From Sulfurimonas crateris (GTDB lineage: Bacteria; Campylobacterota; Campylobacteria; Campylobacterales; Sulfurimonadaceae): a stretch of DNA of 64,000 bases. The stretch covers positions 1 to 64,000 of the forward strand of contig NZ_SZPX01000006.1 in NCBI RefSeq assembly GCF_005217605.1, read 5' to 3'. The notes below the pieces were generated by a model. That model did not search any database. It worked only from the letters and a program-made list of their open reading frames with translations, and was not told the DNA's origin. Positions 45,074 through 54,553 of the stretch are shown in pieces (the first letter of the stretch is position 1; each line of letters opens with the position of its first letter). Made by a program: the position numbers and the translations under genes.

Positions 45074-46642
45074 CTAGAGCACTAAACCAGGTGCTTTCCA
45101 CATTGAAGTCGTAATATTATCATCTACTAACTTTAATTGTACTTCGTATGCCTTTTCAAATCTTATTTTTATCTCATCGTAAATTTTTTTGTTCTTTAAG
45201 TTCGGCTCATAAACTCTATCCCAGAGAACCAGTTTTTTTGCCGCATCTGCCATACTCTCATAAACTCCAACGCCTACACCCGCAGCCATTGCAGCCCCAA
45301 GCGCGGTTGCTTCGGTGACTTTGGGAATCTTGACTCTGCACCCGGTCACATCTGCTACAATTTGAGGCCAGAGTCTGCCTTTGCTTGCACCTCCCGCAAA
45401 AACAATTTCATCAATTTTTACGCCCGTAAAATCTCTGATCTTATCAAGGTTTATGCCTGAGACTATCGCGGCATTTTCCTGTAGACTTCTAAACATCGAA
45501 GCGCGGTTGCAAATAGAGGGATCTATACTTAGGTTTAAAAAACTCGGAGCCGCATGGTACCATTTAGCGTATTTCATAGAGTCCGAAAAGATCGGCAAAA
45601 TACCGTAAGAACCGACAGGAACTTTTGAGGCTTTTTCTTCCAAGAGTGTGTAAACATCAACGCCCTGCTCTTTAGCTTCAAGCTTCTCCATGTCGCAAAA
45701 AGCGTCTCTGAACCAGCGCATAACAAGTCCGCTGAAAAAAGTGATCCCCTCTGCTTGAGACTGGTTTTGGATCACATGCGGGTTCACTCTTATATTCATA
45801 TCAATCGGCGGAGGCGTATTTTTGTCGATATTTACAACCTGCTGCCAAAATGAACCTCCTAAAATCGCGGCTTGTCCGATATCTACGACACCAAGGCCTG
45901 CAGAGCCTAACTGAACATCGCCGCCGCCCATGACCACTTTTGTCTTTGTCGATAGACCCGTGACAACACCGGCCTCTTTGCTCACACTGCCCATAAGAGT
46001 TCCTACTTCTAAGACTTCTGGGAAAATATCATCCTTAAGCCCTACTTTTGCAGCCATCTCATGAGCCCAAGTGCGATTTTTCAGAGAGAACACACCTGTT
46101 GTTCCGCCGTTACTCGGGTCAGTTGCAATAACTCCGCAAAGTCGTGCCAAGATCCAATCACCGATCATAGAGATTTTCGCAACACGCTCATAAATCTCTG
46201 GTCTGTTGTTTTTTAGCCATAAAATTCGCGGAATTGCCCCAAGTGCGAAAGTCTGTCCCGACTCTTTGTAAAACTCCTCTTCTATGCCCTTAAAGTTCTC
46301 TTTTAAAAAGCGCACTTCCTCGCCAGCCCTTGCATCAACATTTGCGACCGCCCAAAGCTCTCTGCCCTCTCTGTCGTAAAGGACTATCCCCTCGCGCATG
46401 CTTGTCGCACTAAGAGCTGCTATGTCCCCGCCGCTTAACTTTGCGCGGGAGAGCGACTCTTTTATACACTCACATACAAGGATCCAATTCGCATCAAAAT
46501 CAAAACTCATTGAGTTAGGCACGCCCTCCTCTTCCAAGTGCGTCCACTCTTTTTGAGCCACGCTTACCTGATTGCCCAAAGTGTCAAATATTACCGCACG
46601 CACACTTCCCGTACCTGCGTCTATTGCCATTAAGTAGTTCAT
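45074..46642 (-). CDS. lsrK: LsrK-like autoinducer-2 kinase (FGGY family)
   Basis: A 522-residue FGGY sugar kinase. It agrees over its length with what I recall of E. coli LsrK: YLMAIDAGTGSVRAVIFD, SMREGIVLYDREG, ANVDARAGEEV, SMIGDWILARLCG, VNPHVIQNQSQAEGI, YHAAPSFLNLSIDP, FAGGASKGRLWPQI and TTSMWKAPGL. LsrK phosphorylates the quorum signal AI-2 after uptake. No lsr transporter, LsrR or luxS is in the window. The gene sits just upstream of metK, and SAM is the distant source of AI-2. A different polyol or sugar substrate is possible. Confidence 0.85.
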   Translation of the reverse strand: MNYLMAIDAGTGSVRAVIFDTLGNQVSVAQKEWTHLEEEGVPNSMSFDFDANWILVCECIKESLSRAKLSGGDIAALSATSMREGIVLYDREGRELWAVANVDARAGEEVRFLKENFKGIEEEFYKESGQTFALGAIPRILWLKNNRPEIYERVAKISMIGDWILARLCGVIATDPSNGGTTGVFSLKNRTWAHEMAAKVGLKDDIFPEVLEVGTLMGSVSKEAGVVTGLSTKTKVVMGGGDVQLGSAGLGVVDIGQAAILGGSFWQQVVNIDKNTPPPIDMNIRVNPHVIQNQSQAEGITFFSGLVMRWFRDAFCDMEKLEAKEQGVDVYTLLEEKASKVPVGSYGILPIFSDSMKYAKWYHAAPSFLNLSIDPSICNRASMFRSLQENAAIVSGINLDKIRDFTGVKIDEIVFAGGASKGRLWPQIVADVTGCRVKIPKVTEATALGAAMAAGVGVGVYESMADAAKKLVLWDRVYEPNLKNKKIYDEIKIRFEKAYEVQLKLVDDNITTSMWKAPGLVL

Positions 46643-46829
46643 TTATTATCTCCTTAGATTGAGTAAAAAATCATTGCGTATACCTACAAGCAGGGTATCT
46701 ACTGCATCCCAAACCAGCTTCAACCCTTTTAAAATCGGCATCACTTTTTCTGGGCTTGGCTTTTACTCTTGTTAAACAGATCTTTAAGAGTTTCTATCTG
46801 TTTTGATTTGTCATCAATATGCTTAAGTA
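46643..46829. other. Gap between vapC and lsrK
   Basis: No confident gene. On the minus strand there is a 30-codon frame from a TTG overlapping the vapC stop (a charged peptide ending SKSQAQKK), then a 31-codon frame starting ATGCCGATTTTAAAAGGG and ending just before the lsrK ribosome site AAGGAGA. Both may be remnants or small coupled peptides. Confidence 0.35.
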
Positions 46830-47240
46830 TCAAATATTCCCTTTATCAATTTCCCCAATATTCAAATCCCGTATTCGCTCAAAGTGTTTTAGATTATTGG
46901 TTATTAAAGTGCACTCATTTTTTATAGCAATGCTTGCAATCATCAGATCCATATCGGCTATAATATTTCCGGTTTTTTTAAGTCTTGATTTCTCTTTTGC
47001 AAATAGCGTAGCAGCTTCTTCATCAAACTCCAGCACTTGAAAGTTTTTTAAAAAAGGTACGATGATTTTTAAATTTGCTTCGACTCTTACGGAGTTGTAT
47101 GCACCGTAAAGAAGCTCTGCAAAGTTAATTCTGGAGATGTAAAGCTCGCTTGGAGGTATATCGGAAAGCCTTGCTACTGCTTCTTGCTTGCCTTTGAGAA
47201 AATATATCAGCATATCGCTGTCAATTAAATATTTTCTCAT
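46830..47240 (-). CDS. vapC: VapC-like PIN-domain toxin
   Basis: A 136-residue PIN-domain ribonuclease. It has the acidic residues of the active site: YLIDSDMLIYFLKG at the start, a Glu in NFAELLYG near residue 41, IADMDLMIASIA near residue 95 and a C-terminal NNLKHFERI. Such toxins cleave tRNA or rRNA when the antitoxin is lost. It begins one base after the antitoxin gene, the usual VapBC layout. All four acidic sites look intact, so it is likely active. Confidence 0.93.
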   Translation of the reverse strand: MRKYLIDSDMLIYFLKGKQEAVARLSDIPPSELYISRINFAELLYGAYNSVRVEANLKIIVPFLKNFQVLEFDEEAATLFAKEKSRLKKTGNIIADMDLMIASIAIKNECTLITNNLKHFERIRDLNIGEIDKGNI

Positions 47241-47241
47241 T

Positions 47242-47490
47242 TTATAAATCTAGCTCAAAATCTTTAGAGTTTTTATCACGCGAGATTGTATCCAACATAG
47301 CATCCGCATCGGCACTCTTTAATTTGCCCGCAAATTTTAACAGCCCGTTTTGTTTGAGGCGATTTTCTTTAGAAAAAAACTCTATGGCTTTTTCTATGAC
47401 ATCTGTTTTAGTAGTATGTAATTCGTCACTTAGTTTATTTAAAGTAATAATTACACTCTCTTCTAATCTTAAGTTAACTGCTCTTTTCAT
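47242..47490 (-). CDS. vapB: VapB-like ribbon-helix-helix antitoxin
   Basis: An 82-residue protein with an N-terminal ribbon-helix-helix (RAVNLRLEESVIITLNKLSDEL followed by KTDVIEKAIEFF) that binds operator DNA. A C-terminal acidic tail (SRDKNSKDFELDL) is expected to fold onto the toxin. It precedes vapC by one base. Ribosome site AAAGGAGCT. The promoter is presumably autoregulated, as in the family. Confidence 0.9.
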   Translation of the reverse strand: MKRAVNLRLEESVIITLNKLSDELHTTKTDVIEKAIEFFSKENRLKQNGLLKFAGKLKSADADAMLDTISRDKNSKDFELDL

Positions 47491-47570
47491 TTTTAGCTCC
47501 TTTTTCTTTACATATTATACATTTTTTTCATTATTTTTGTAAAGAAGAAATCAGTGGCTTATAATTTAAA

Positions 47571-47858
47571 TTACCCCAAAACCTCAAGCTCATCGCTGTA
47601 TTTGTCTTCGCAGTACTGCTCGTAGCTTGATTTGTAGATTTTGTAGTGCTCTGAAGCTTTGTGCCCGTCAAGTGCCGCTTCATCTCTCCAGGTCTCTACT
47701 GCAAAAAACTTCTCGGGTCTCTCTTTGCACTGAAAAATGTCATAAAAAATACATCCCTCCTCTGCTTTGCTTGGTGCTACCATCGCGCTCAGAAGCTCTT
47801 TCATCTTCTCTACGCCATCTTTTTTTGCTATAAATGTCACTTTCTTTGTTATTGTCAT
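47571..47858 (-). CDS. Antibiotic biosynthesis monooxygenase (ABM) domain protein
   Basis: A 95-residue dimeric ferredoxin-like fold protein of the YgiN/ABM family. The pattern is VTFIAKKDGVEKMKELLSAM, then EEGCIFYDIFQC and FFAVETWRDEAALDGHKASEHY near residues 52-75, with His in the AS-EH motif. Relatives include quinol monooxygenases and AI-2-associated LsrG, which has the same fold. Nothing here proves an LsrG role, but the lsrK-like gene is less than 1 kb away on the same strand. Function is otherwise open. Confidence 0.85.
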   Translation of the reverse strand: MTITKKVTFIAKKDGVEKMKELLSAMVAPSKAEEGCIFYDIFQCKERPEKFFAVETWRDEAALDGHKASEHYKIYKSSYEQYCEDKYSDELEVLG

Positions 47859-47906
47859 ATCATATTTTCCTATGCTTAAATTTTAATCGTAGCGATTATA
47901 GCAAAA

Positions 47907-50465
47907 ATGAGTAATTTGACTATAATAATAGAAAAAATCAGGACATCTACTTTGGATTTAATACTGCAGATCGAAGATTTAATAGAAAAAAACGGCAGTG
48001 ATTTTGAACTCTCAAAACTCTTTAAAGCCTTTATAAAAGAGTACAAGACCTCGCTTGGCGAGCTCTTTAAAAAAAATCAGGGAAAAGATTTTCTCGTCCG
48101 CCACACAAAACAGCTCGACTCTATTATTACTTTGATGTACAAAACTACTCTAAGACGTATCTTTGGCAACTACCTTCCCATGAGAAGCTCCATCCCCATA
48201 GCAATTGTAGCACTTGGCAGCTACGGCCGCGAGCAGCTCTGTGTTCACAGCGATGTGGATCTGCTTATCGTATATGAAAAAGTGGATGGTTTTAATAGTG
48301 AGCTTATAATAGAGAAGTTTTTCTATCTCGCTCTTGATGCAGGACTGAAACTTGGGCACAGAGTCCATGAGACGAATGATCTTTTTGCGGCAAGCAAAGA
48401 GGATATTACTATCAGAACCGCACTTATGGAAGCTAGGTTTGTAACCGGTTCCACGCTTACTTGGCACGAGACAAGCAAAGAGCTAAACAGAATACGCCTT
48501 TATGAACAAAAAGAGTTTATCTTAGAGAAGATCAAAGAGTCGCAAGAGAGACGTAAAAAGTACCCGACATCTATGCAGCCAAATATAAAAGAGAGTGTGG
48601 GCGGACTTCGCGACTCTAACTTTATATTTTGGATAGCGCACACCATCTACGGCGTAACAACGCTTAAAGATCTGGCTGGCATTCTATTCTCTGATGAGGA
48701 GTACAAAGAGTACAGAGCAGCGCTGGAACTGCTTTTTCGCACAAGAAGCGCTCTTCATCTTATTACGAACAAACAAGAAGACAGGCTTCTTTTGGAGTTT
48801 ATCCCGGAAGTAGGCCGACTTTTAGGATTTAAAAATCAGCAGAAGATGGTCACAAAAGTTCTTGAAGCGCAGTGGCGCATAAGCAACTTTACCCAAATTT
48901 TTGTAAAGAAGATGGTTCGCCCCTACATAGCCGATATGTCGCAGCTTGGCAATTTTAGAAAAAATCGTCTAAGTCACGGTATATACAAAATCGAGAACAG
49001 GATCTACGCCTCGTACAATCTGCCCGTTCAGCCGCTAAACAAACTTCTTGAGACTTTAGTTTTGCTTGAGGACAAGCCGTATCATTTCGATGCAGGGTTT
49101 TTGCGCCAATTTACCTACGTAAAAATATCCTACCCGCTTCAGGCAAAGACATATTCGCTTTTAAAAGAGCTATTTAAAAAGAGATATATGTACAGCTTTT
49201 TAAAACTCTTTTACGATGCTGGAGTGCTTCATCATCTATTTGGAGCTTTTAAAAAAGTGCTCCATCTGCCTCAGTTTGACGGCTATCATCACTACCCGGT
49301 TGACATCCACTCCATCAAGTGCGTTGAAGCGCTTGAAAATATCAAGGAACCCTTTATCCAAAACCTCTACGATGAGTTTAAAGACGATGAAAAGCTGCTC
49401 TTAAAGATCGTAACGCTTTTTCATGACAGCGGTAAGGGAAGAGTTCAAGACCACAGTGAAGTGGGTGCCAAGCTCATCGCTGCTTTTGCCCAAAAGATGA
49501 AACTCAAAGAGGAGGAGAAGGAGAGATGCGTTACTTTGGTAAAACAGCATGTATCCATGAGCAATGTGGCACTCAGAGAGAACATACACAACGAAAAAAC
49601 GCTCTATAAGTTTATGTCAAACGTGGGAGACGTAAAGAACCTGCAGCTTCTCTATGTTCTTACCTATGCAGACATAAACGGTGTCGGAGATGGTGTTTAC
49701 AACTCTTTTACCTCTAAACTTCTTCGCGAGCTCTATACAAACGCACTTGAGGTAGCACAAAACCGCCAAAGGATCACCGACGCATCAAAAAGGATAAACA
49801 GCGAAAGGCGTGTCGCTAAGCTTCAAGAGTTTATAGAACTGTCAAAACTGCTGCAGAGCAAACTTCTGCGGGTTGAGTCAAATCTCTTTTTCCTAAAACA
49901 TACACCACATGATATTATAGAGATCGCAAAAAAAGCCTCCAAGACAAAAGAGTATGACTTTTCCATAGATACACAGAGCTCTTTGGTAATAGAGATCTAC
50001 AGAAAAATTCCGCTAAATATCGGCTATCTTCTGGCATCACTTAGTCATCTTGATGTCGCATCCATGGAGATATTTACCCTCTTTGACGGTGTGAAATATT
50101 TTAAAATAGAGTTTATAGAACATGTTGATGAGAATGAGACCATTCATATAGAAAATATCATCAACAACGCTTTTGACATGAGCAGACATATAAAACTAAA
50201 AGATGTCACTATCCGCGAAGATGAGATAGGCATTGATTGTGAACACTCGCTCACCCACGCAGAGGTCACGATCAACACCCAAAACCAAAAAGGGCTTTTG
50301 GCGTACATCATGGAGTGTTTTGAAGAACTTGGCATAAACATAGTCACCGCAAAGATCCACAGCACTAAACATAAAGTAAGAGACAGCTTCTTAATAGAAA
50401 AACAAAACGATATATGCAATAATGTCGCAAAAATTTATGCGCTATTAACTTTAACGCAGCGGTGA
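47907..50465 (+). CDS. glnD: Protein-PII uridylyltransferase-like GlnD
   Basis: The bifunctional nitrogen sensor that adds or removes UMP on PII. At 852 residues it has full length. An N-terminal nucleotidyltransferase holds GSYGREQLCVHSDVDLL near residue 102. An HD domain has HYPVDIHSIKCVEAL and LFHDSGKGR near residues 455-515, and two ACT domains lie at the end, about 690-760 and 785-850. All catalytic motifs look intact. Start ATG 47907; no strong ribosome site is seen. PII itself is not in the window. Confidence 0.93.
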   Translation: MSNLTIIIEKIRTSTLDLILQIEDLIEKNGSDFELSKLFKAFIKEYKTSLGELFKKNQGKDFLVRHTKQLDSIITLMYKTTLRRIFGNYLPMRSSIPIAIVALGSYGREQLCVHSDVDLLIVYEKVDGFNSELIIEKFFYLALDAGLKLGHRVHETNDLFAASKEDITIRTALMEARFVTGSTLTWHETSKELNRIRLYEQKEFILEKIKESQERRKKYPTSMQPNIKESVGGLRDSNFIFWIAHTIYGVTTLKDLAGILFSDEEYKEYRAALELLFRTRSALHLITNKQEDRLLLEFIPEVGRLLGFKNQQKMVTKVLEAQWRISNFTQIFVKKMVRPYIADMSQLGNFRKNRLSHGIYKIENRIYASYNLPVQPLNKLLETLVLLEDKPYHFDAGFLRQFTYVKISYPLQAKTYSLLKELFKKRYMYSFLKLFYDAGVLHHLFGAFKKVLHLPQFDGYHHYPVDIHSIKCVEALENIKEPFIQNLYDEFKDDEKLLLKIVTLFHDSGKGRVQDHSEVGAKLIAAFAQKMKLKEEEKERCVTLVKQHVSMSNVALRENIHNEKTLYKFMSNVGDVKNLQLLYVLTYADINGVGDGVYNSFTSKLLRELYTNALEVAQNRQRITDASKRINSERRVAKLQEFIELSKLLQSKLLRVESNLFFLKHTPHDIIEIAKKASKTKEYDFSIDTQSSLVIEIYRKIPLNIGYLLASLSHLDVASMEIFTLFDGVKYFKIEFIEHVDENETIHIENIINNAFDMSRHIKLKDVTIREDEIGIDCEHSLTHAEVTINTQNQKGLLAYIMECFEELGINIVTAKIHSTKHKVRDSFLIEKQNDICNNVAKIYALLTLTQR

Positions 50466-50480
50466 ACAAAGTCCTCTGCT

Positions 50481-50530
50481 GCTACGCTAGCCGCTAAGGC
50501 ACTAAAGCTAGCCGCCTAACGGCGTCAGAG
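50481..50530. repeat. GCTAGCCGC repeat / hairpin between glnD and glmS
   Basis: GCTAGCCGC occurs twice (50486-50494, 50507-50515), enclosed by CTCTG (50474 region) and CAGAG (50526 region). The stretch CTAGCCGCTAAGGCACTAAAG (50487-50507) recurs with one mismatch at 61729-61749, so it is a dispersed element. It may work as a transcription terminator after glnD. Confidence 0.55.
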
Positions 50531-50572
50531 TAAAATATTGAATATAGCTAATTATAAAAGGAAATATCTACT

Positions 50573-52387
50573 ATGTGCGGAATTGTCGGTTATTTAGGTA
50601 AAAAAAATACAAAAGAGATTTTATTAGATGGACTTAAAGAGCTTGAGTACCGCGGGTATGACTCTGCAGGGATCGCGGTTTTGCAAGACGAAAAGTTCTC
50701 CAACTACAAAGCTGTCGGAAAACTTGTAAACTTAGAAGAAAAAACCAAAGATTTTAAAACAGATGGTTTTGCAGTAGGTATCGGGCATACAAGATGGGCG
50801 ACACACGGAAAACCTACAGAACTAAACGCACATCCTCACTTAGGAGAGGGCTCTTACGTCGTACATAACGGCATCATAGAGAACTACGCAACTCTAAAAA
50901 AAGAGCTTCAATCAAGCGGTGTTACTTTTTTAAGCCAGACCGACACGGAAGTCATCGTGCATCAGTTCGAGAAAAACCAAAAGAGTGCAAAAAACAGTTT
51001 TGAAGCTTTTTCAAAAACCGTAAGTGAACTTCACGGAGCTTATGCAATTTTGCTTGTTACAAAGAGCGAACCTGATACCATCTTTTTTGCAAAACACGGC
51101 TCACCGATGCTTATCGGAGTAAATGAAGAGAACGAGAAGTATTTTGCATCTTCAGACACTCCGCTTATAGGGCATTGCCAGAGAGTCAACTACTTTGAAG
51201 ACGGCGACTACGGCTACGCGACATCGGATGAAATAGCAATTTTTGACAAAGATGGAGTTCAAAAAGAGCCTAAATTTTCTTCTCTTTCACAAAATAAGCT
51301 CCTTGCTCAAAAAGATGGCTACAGATTTTTTATGGAAAAAGAGATCTATGAGCAGAGCGTCGTGATCTCCGATACTCTGATGGGAAGACTAAGCGATGAT
51401 GAGATCATATTTGACGAACTGGACAAAACTCTATTTGATGGCATAAAAGAAATAAAACTCTGCGCATGCGGAACCTCATACCACGCGGCAATGAGCGCAT
51501 CATACCTCTTTGAGAGATACTCTAAGATAAAGACATCCCTAGAGATCGCAAGCGAGTTTCGTTACAGAGACCCTATAATGACAAAAGATACTCTCTTTGT
51601 CGTCATCTCCCAAAGCGGCGAGACTGCCGATACGCTAGAGACATTGAAGATGGCAAAAGCAGCCGGACTTAAAACTCTGGTAATCTGTAATGTCGACAAC
51701 TCTTCGATGGTAAGACTAGCCGATGCGACAATTTTAACAAGAGCGGGAATAGAAAAAGGGGTAGCTTCTACAAAAGCTTTTGCTACGCAGGTGACTGTTT
51801 TTTGGATGCTCTCTTTATATGTTGCAAAACTGAAAAACTCGCTTACACAAAAAGAGATCGCTTCACACATATCTACTCTTCGTGAGATTCCGTCGCATGT
51901 AAAAGTTAGCGATGAGATGCATGAGCGCATAAAAAGATTGTCAAAAAGATATCTTCACGGTCACGGCTTTTTCTTTATCGGCAGAGATGTTTTCTATCCT
52001 CTTGCGTTAGAGGGCGCTTTGAAGCTTAAAGAGATATCTTATCTTCATGCAGAGGGTTATCCTGCTGGAGAGATGAAACACGGTCCTATCGCACTTGCCG
52101 ACCCTGAGCTCTTTACCATAGCACTGCTTCCTAAACATCTTCACTATGAAAAGGCAAAAAGTAACGTCGAGGAGCTGAGTGCAAGGGATTCTACTATCTG
52201 CGCTATTAGCCAGATAGCGTTTGAGAGAGCGGATGATTTTATTGAGATCTCTGAGTGCGATCACTATATGCTTGAGTTTTTTGAGATGATGGTCGTTGTG
52301 CAGCTACTATCTTTGGAGATATCTATAAGACTTGGCAATGACGTCGATATGCCTAGGAATTTAGCAAAAAGTGTAACGGTAGAATAA
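50573..52387 (+). CDS. glmS: Glutamine-fructose-6-phosphate aminotransferase
   Basis: Makes glucosamine-6-phosphate for cell-wall and lipid A synthesis. The 604 residues start MCGIVGYLGKK, so Cys2 is the N-terminal nucleophile of the glutaminase domain. Two SIS domains follow with CGTSYHAAMS near residue 302, SQSGETADTLE near 347 and the C-terminal AKSVTVE ending. Ribosome site AAAGGAAA. No glmS ribozyme is expected outside Gram-positive bacteria and none is seen. Confidence 0.97.
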   Translation: MCGIVGYLGKKNTKEILLDGLKELEYRGYDSAGIAVLQDEKFSNYKAVGKLVNLEEKTKDFKTDGFAVGIGHTRWATHGKPTELNAHPHLGEGSYVVHNGIIENYATLKKELQSSGVTFLSQTDTEVIVHQFEKNQKSAKNSFEAFSKTVSELHGAYAILLVTKSEPDTIFFAKHGSPMLIGVNEENEKYFASSDTPLIGHCQRVNYFEDGDYGYATSDEIAIFDKDGVQKEPKFSSLSQNKLLAQKDGYRFFMEKEIYEQSVVISDTLMGRLSDDEIIFDELDKTLFDGIKEIKLCACGTSYHAAMSASYLFERYSKIKTSLEIASEFRYRDPIMTKDTLFVVISQSGETADTLETLKMAKAAGLKTLVICNVDNSSMVRLADATILTRAGIEKGVASTKAFATQVTVFWMLSLYVAKLKNSLTQKEIASHISTLREIPSHVKVSDEMHERIKRLSKRYLHGHGFFFIGRDVFYPLALEGALKLKEISYLHAEGYPAGEMKHGPIALADPELFTIALLPKHLHYEKAKSNVEELSARDSTICAISQIAFERADDFIEISECDHYMLEFFEMMVVVQLLSLEISIRLGNDVDMPRNLAKSVTVE

Positions 52388-52463
52388 ATAGCTTATATTT
52401 CAAACTAAATTTATATTTACTTAGATATTATAAAAAAACAATTACCATATAAAGCGATTAATA

Positions 52464-54311
52464 ATGAAAACGAAATCCAGACTTTTAGTTATAGTTACGT
52501 TTATGCTGCTAGGGCTTACCGCCGCGACGATTATCAATATATCACTTAATTTTAGAGACTACAGCATAAACAGTGCTGTTGAGAAATCACAACTTGCTGC
52601 AAACATAGTAAAAGATGGGCTTACTGCCCACATGGTAAATGATATGATGGATAAAAGACAGTACTTTCTGGATAAGATCGCTACTAGTAACAATATCAAA
52701 TCTCTATGGATTGCAAGAGGGGAGAATGTTATCCAGCAATACGGAGAGGGTCTAAGCAATGAAGCTATCAGGGATGAGATAGATAAAGAGGTACTGCGAA
52801 CAGGAGAGAGCGTACAAAAGATCACCGAAAACACAAAAGCCACAACTCTAAGAGTCACTATTCCCTATAAAGCTTCGACACCTATGGACAATACGAACTG
52901 TATGTCGTGCCACAACGTTGAGAGAGGCGATACTCTTGGCGTTATCAGCATGGAGTTTGATATCAGTGACATGAGAAGCAGCGGAATGCTTACTATTCTT
53001 AAGATATTAGGAATAAATCTGCTCTTTATAGTGGTAGTTCTTTTATTGATAAACTACTATGTAACCCCGTATCTAAATCTTTTCTCAAACCTGCAAAGCG
53101 GTATTAAAAAAGCGTACAGCGGAGATTTTTCGCACAATTTTGTCTCAAAAGTAGGAGGAGATGCCAGAAGCGTTGTAGATCAGATGAATTCGCTCTTTAG
53201 AAAGATGCAGGAGACTTTTGGCGATATAAAATACAACCTTGCAACATTTATACCGCAGGGGTGTGTCTCATCAAGCGACCCTCTTTATGAGGCAAAAACT
53301 ATTATCAGCGAACTCTCAGATATCTATAAATTTAAAAAGACGATCGAGCTTGACGGTTCTAAAGATGAAGTATATACAAGGATCATCGATATTTTAAAAC
53401 TCAAATATCAAGTCGGGCACTTTGCATTTTACGAAGTAAACAACGTAACTTCAGAGAGAAAACTTATATATAGCACAGAAGAAGACGATGCTATCTGTTT
53501 TGAAAAGACCAACAAGAACGCAATGGAATGTAGAGCCCACAGAACAGATAGCGTAACAATTTCAACAGAGTTTCCAAATCTTTGTCAAGCTTGTGTTGCA
53601 CTTAATATAGATTATGTCTGTATCCCCTTTAATATAAATCACGATATATCTTTGACGGTCTCCATGACATCCGAGGATAGAGACGAAGTTGAGAAGATGA
53701 AGAAAAACATCTCAAGTATCAAACACTACCTAGAAGCTGCTAAACCGGTTATAGAGAGTCAGATACTTATGGAGAAACTAAGAGACACTTCTCTTAGAGA
53801 CGGTATGACAGGTCTTTATAACAGAAGATTCCTTGAAGAGATCATTGACAAGATCATGAGCCATGCAAACAGACACAACGAAACTTATGCAGTTATGATG
53901 CTTGATGTCGACTTCTTTAAGATGGTAAATGACACTTACGGACACGATATAGGAGACAAAGTTATCGTCGCTCTTGCAAAGGTGCTTAAAAACAGTATTC
54001 GTGAAGCTGACTTGGCGATACGCTACGGAGGGGAGGAGTTCGTTGTTCTTCTGAGCAATGCTACGGATGAAGGAGTTATGCAAGTAGCTACAAAAATACA
54101 CTCTGCTTTCGGTGCACTCTCTTTTGACGTCGGAACATCAGAGACACTTAAAAAGACGCTAAGTATCGGTATAGCAAAGTTCCCTACCGATGGAGATACC
54201 ATCTGGAAATGTATCAAGTATGCTGATACAGCTCTGTATGAGGCTAAAAACACGGGAAGAAACAAGATCGTAGAGTTTAAACCTGAGATGTTCCAAGGAG
54301 AGGATTTTTAA
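52464..54311 (+). CDS. Diguanylate cyclase with periplasmic CxxCH heme-like sensor
   Basis: A 615-residue membrane-bound GGDEF protein. Membrane spans lie at about residues 8-28 and 172-195 and enclose a periplasmic domain. That domain has CMSCH at residues 146-150, the c-type heme-binding pattern, so it may be a heme-based redox or gas sensor. A HAMP-like linker is near 197-250, a second Cys-rich soluble region (FPNLCQACVALNIDYVC) near 375-395 and the GGDEF domain at 440-610. The last carries RYGGEEFVVLL, an active GGEEF signature, and LDVDFFKMVNDTYGH. It makes c-di-GMP, which would affect biofilm traits such as the LapA-type adhesin in this window. Confidence 0.92.
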   Translation: MKTKSRLLVIVTFMLLGLTAATIINISLNFRDYSINSAVEKSQLAANIVKDGLTAHMVNDMMDKRQYFLDKIATSNNIKSLWIARGENVIQQYGEGLSNEAIRDEIDKEVLRTGESVQKITENTKATTLRVTIPYKASTPMDNTNCMSCHNVERGDTLGVISMEFDISDMRSSGMLTILKILGINLLFIVVVLLLINYYVTPYLNLFSNLQSGIKKAYSGDFSHNFVSKVGGDARSVVDQMNSLFRKMQETFGDIKYNLATFIPQGCVSSSDPLYEAKTIISELSDIYKFKKTIELDGSKDEVYTRIIDILKLKYQVGHFAFYEVNNVTSERKLIYSTEEDDAICFEKTNKNAMECRAHRTDSVTISTEFPNLCQACVALNIDYVCIPFNINHDISLTVSMTSEDRDEVEKMKKNISSIKHYLEAAKPVIESQILMEKLRDTSLRDGMTGLYNRRFLEEIIDKIMSHANRHNETYAVMMLDVDFFKMVNDTYGHDIGDKVIVALAKVLKNSIREADLAIRYGGEEFVVLLSNATDEGVMQVATKIHSAFGALSFDVGTSETLKKTLSIGIAKFPTDGDTIWKCIKYADTALYEAKNTGRNKIVEFKPEMFQGEDF

Positions 54312-54330
54312 TCTTCCTCTTTATTACGCA

Positions 54331-54411
54331 CTAAAACGAACAAGTCCGTTTTAGATGGCATGGACAAATGTCCCTTGCAACCCCCTAAAGCTACGAAAAA
54401 CTAGTTTTTCG
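54331..54411. terminator. Hairpins downstream of the diguanylate cyclase gene
   Basis: CTAAAACG (54331-54338) and CGTTTTAG (54347-54354) form a stem with an 8-base loop 20 bases after the stop. A perfect 18-base palindrome CGAAAAACTAGTTTTTCG follows at 54394-54411, then GATTTTAT. Either may end transcription between the convergent cyclase and mrp genes. Confidence 0.5.
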
Positions 54412-54456
54412 AGATTTTATGCATATTAATTTAAAAAAAGCATATAAAATTAAAAG

Positions 54457-54549
54457 AGTGATGCAATTGTAAGGCGCTGACGAGGAAGCATACTTAAAGT
54501 ATGTGACGAGCGTAACGACGCAGAATATGCGCCGCTATTTTGATTTTAA
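54457..54549. repeat. Dispersed intergenic repeat, copy 1
   Basis: This element shares GAGTGATGCA, then AGGAAGCATACTTAAAGTATGTGACGA with its centre at CATACTTAAAGTATG (54489-54503), and TTCGC/CCGCTATTTT at the end, with 61113-61206. Both copies end at the stop codon of a minus-strand gene. The ends are roughly complementary to each other, so it may form a hairpin. Confidence 0.8.
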
Positions 54550-54553
54550 ACTA

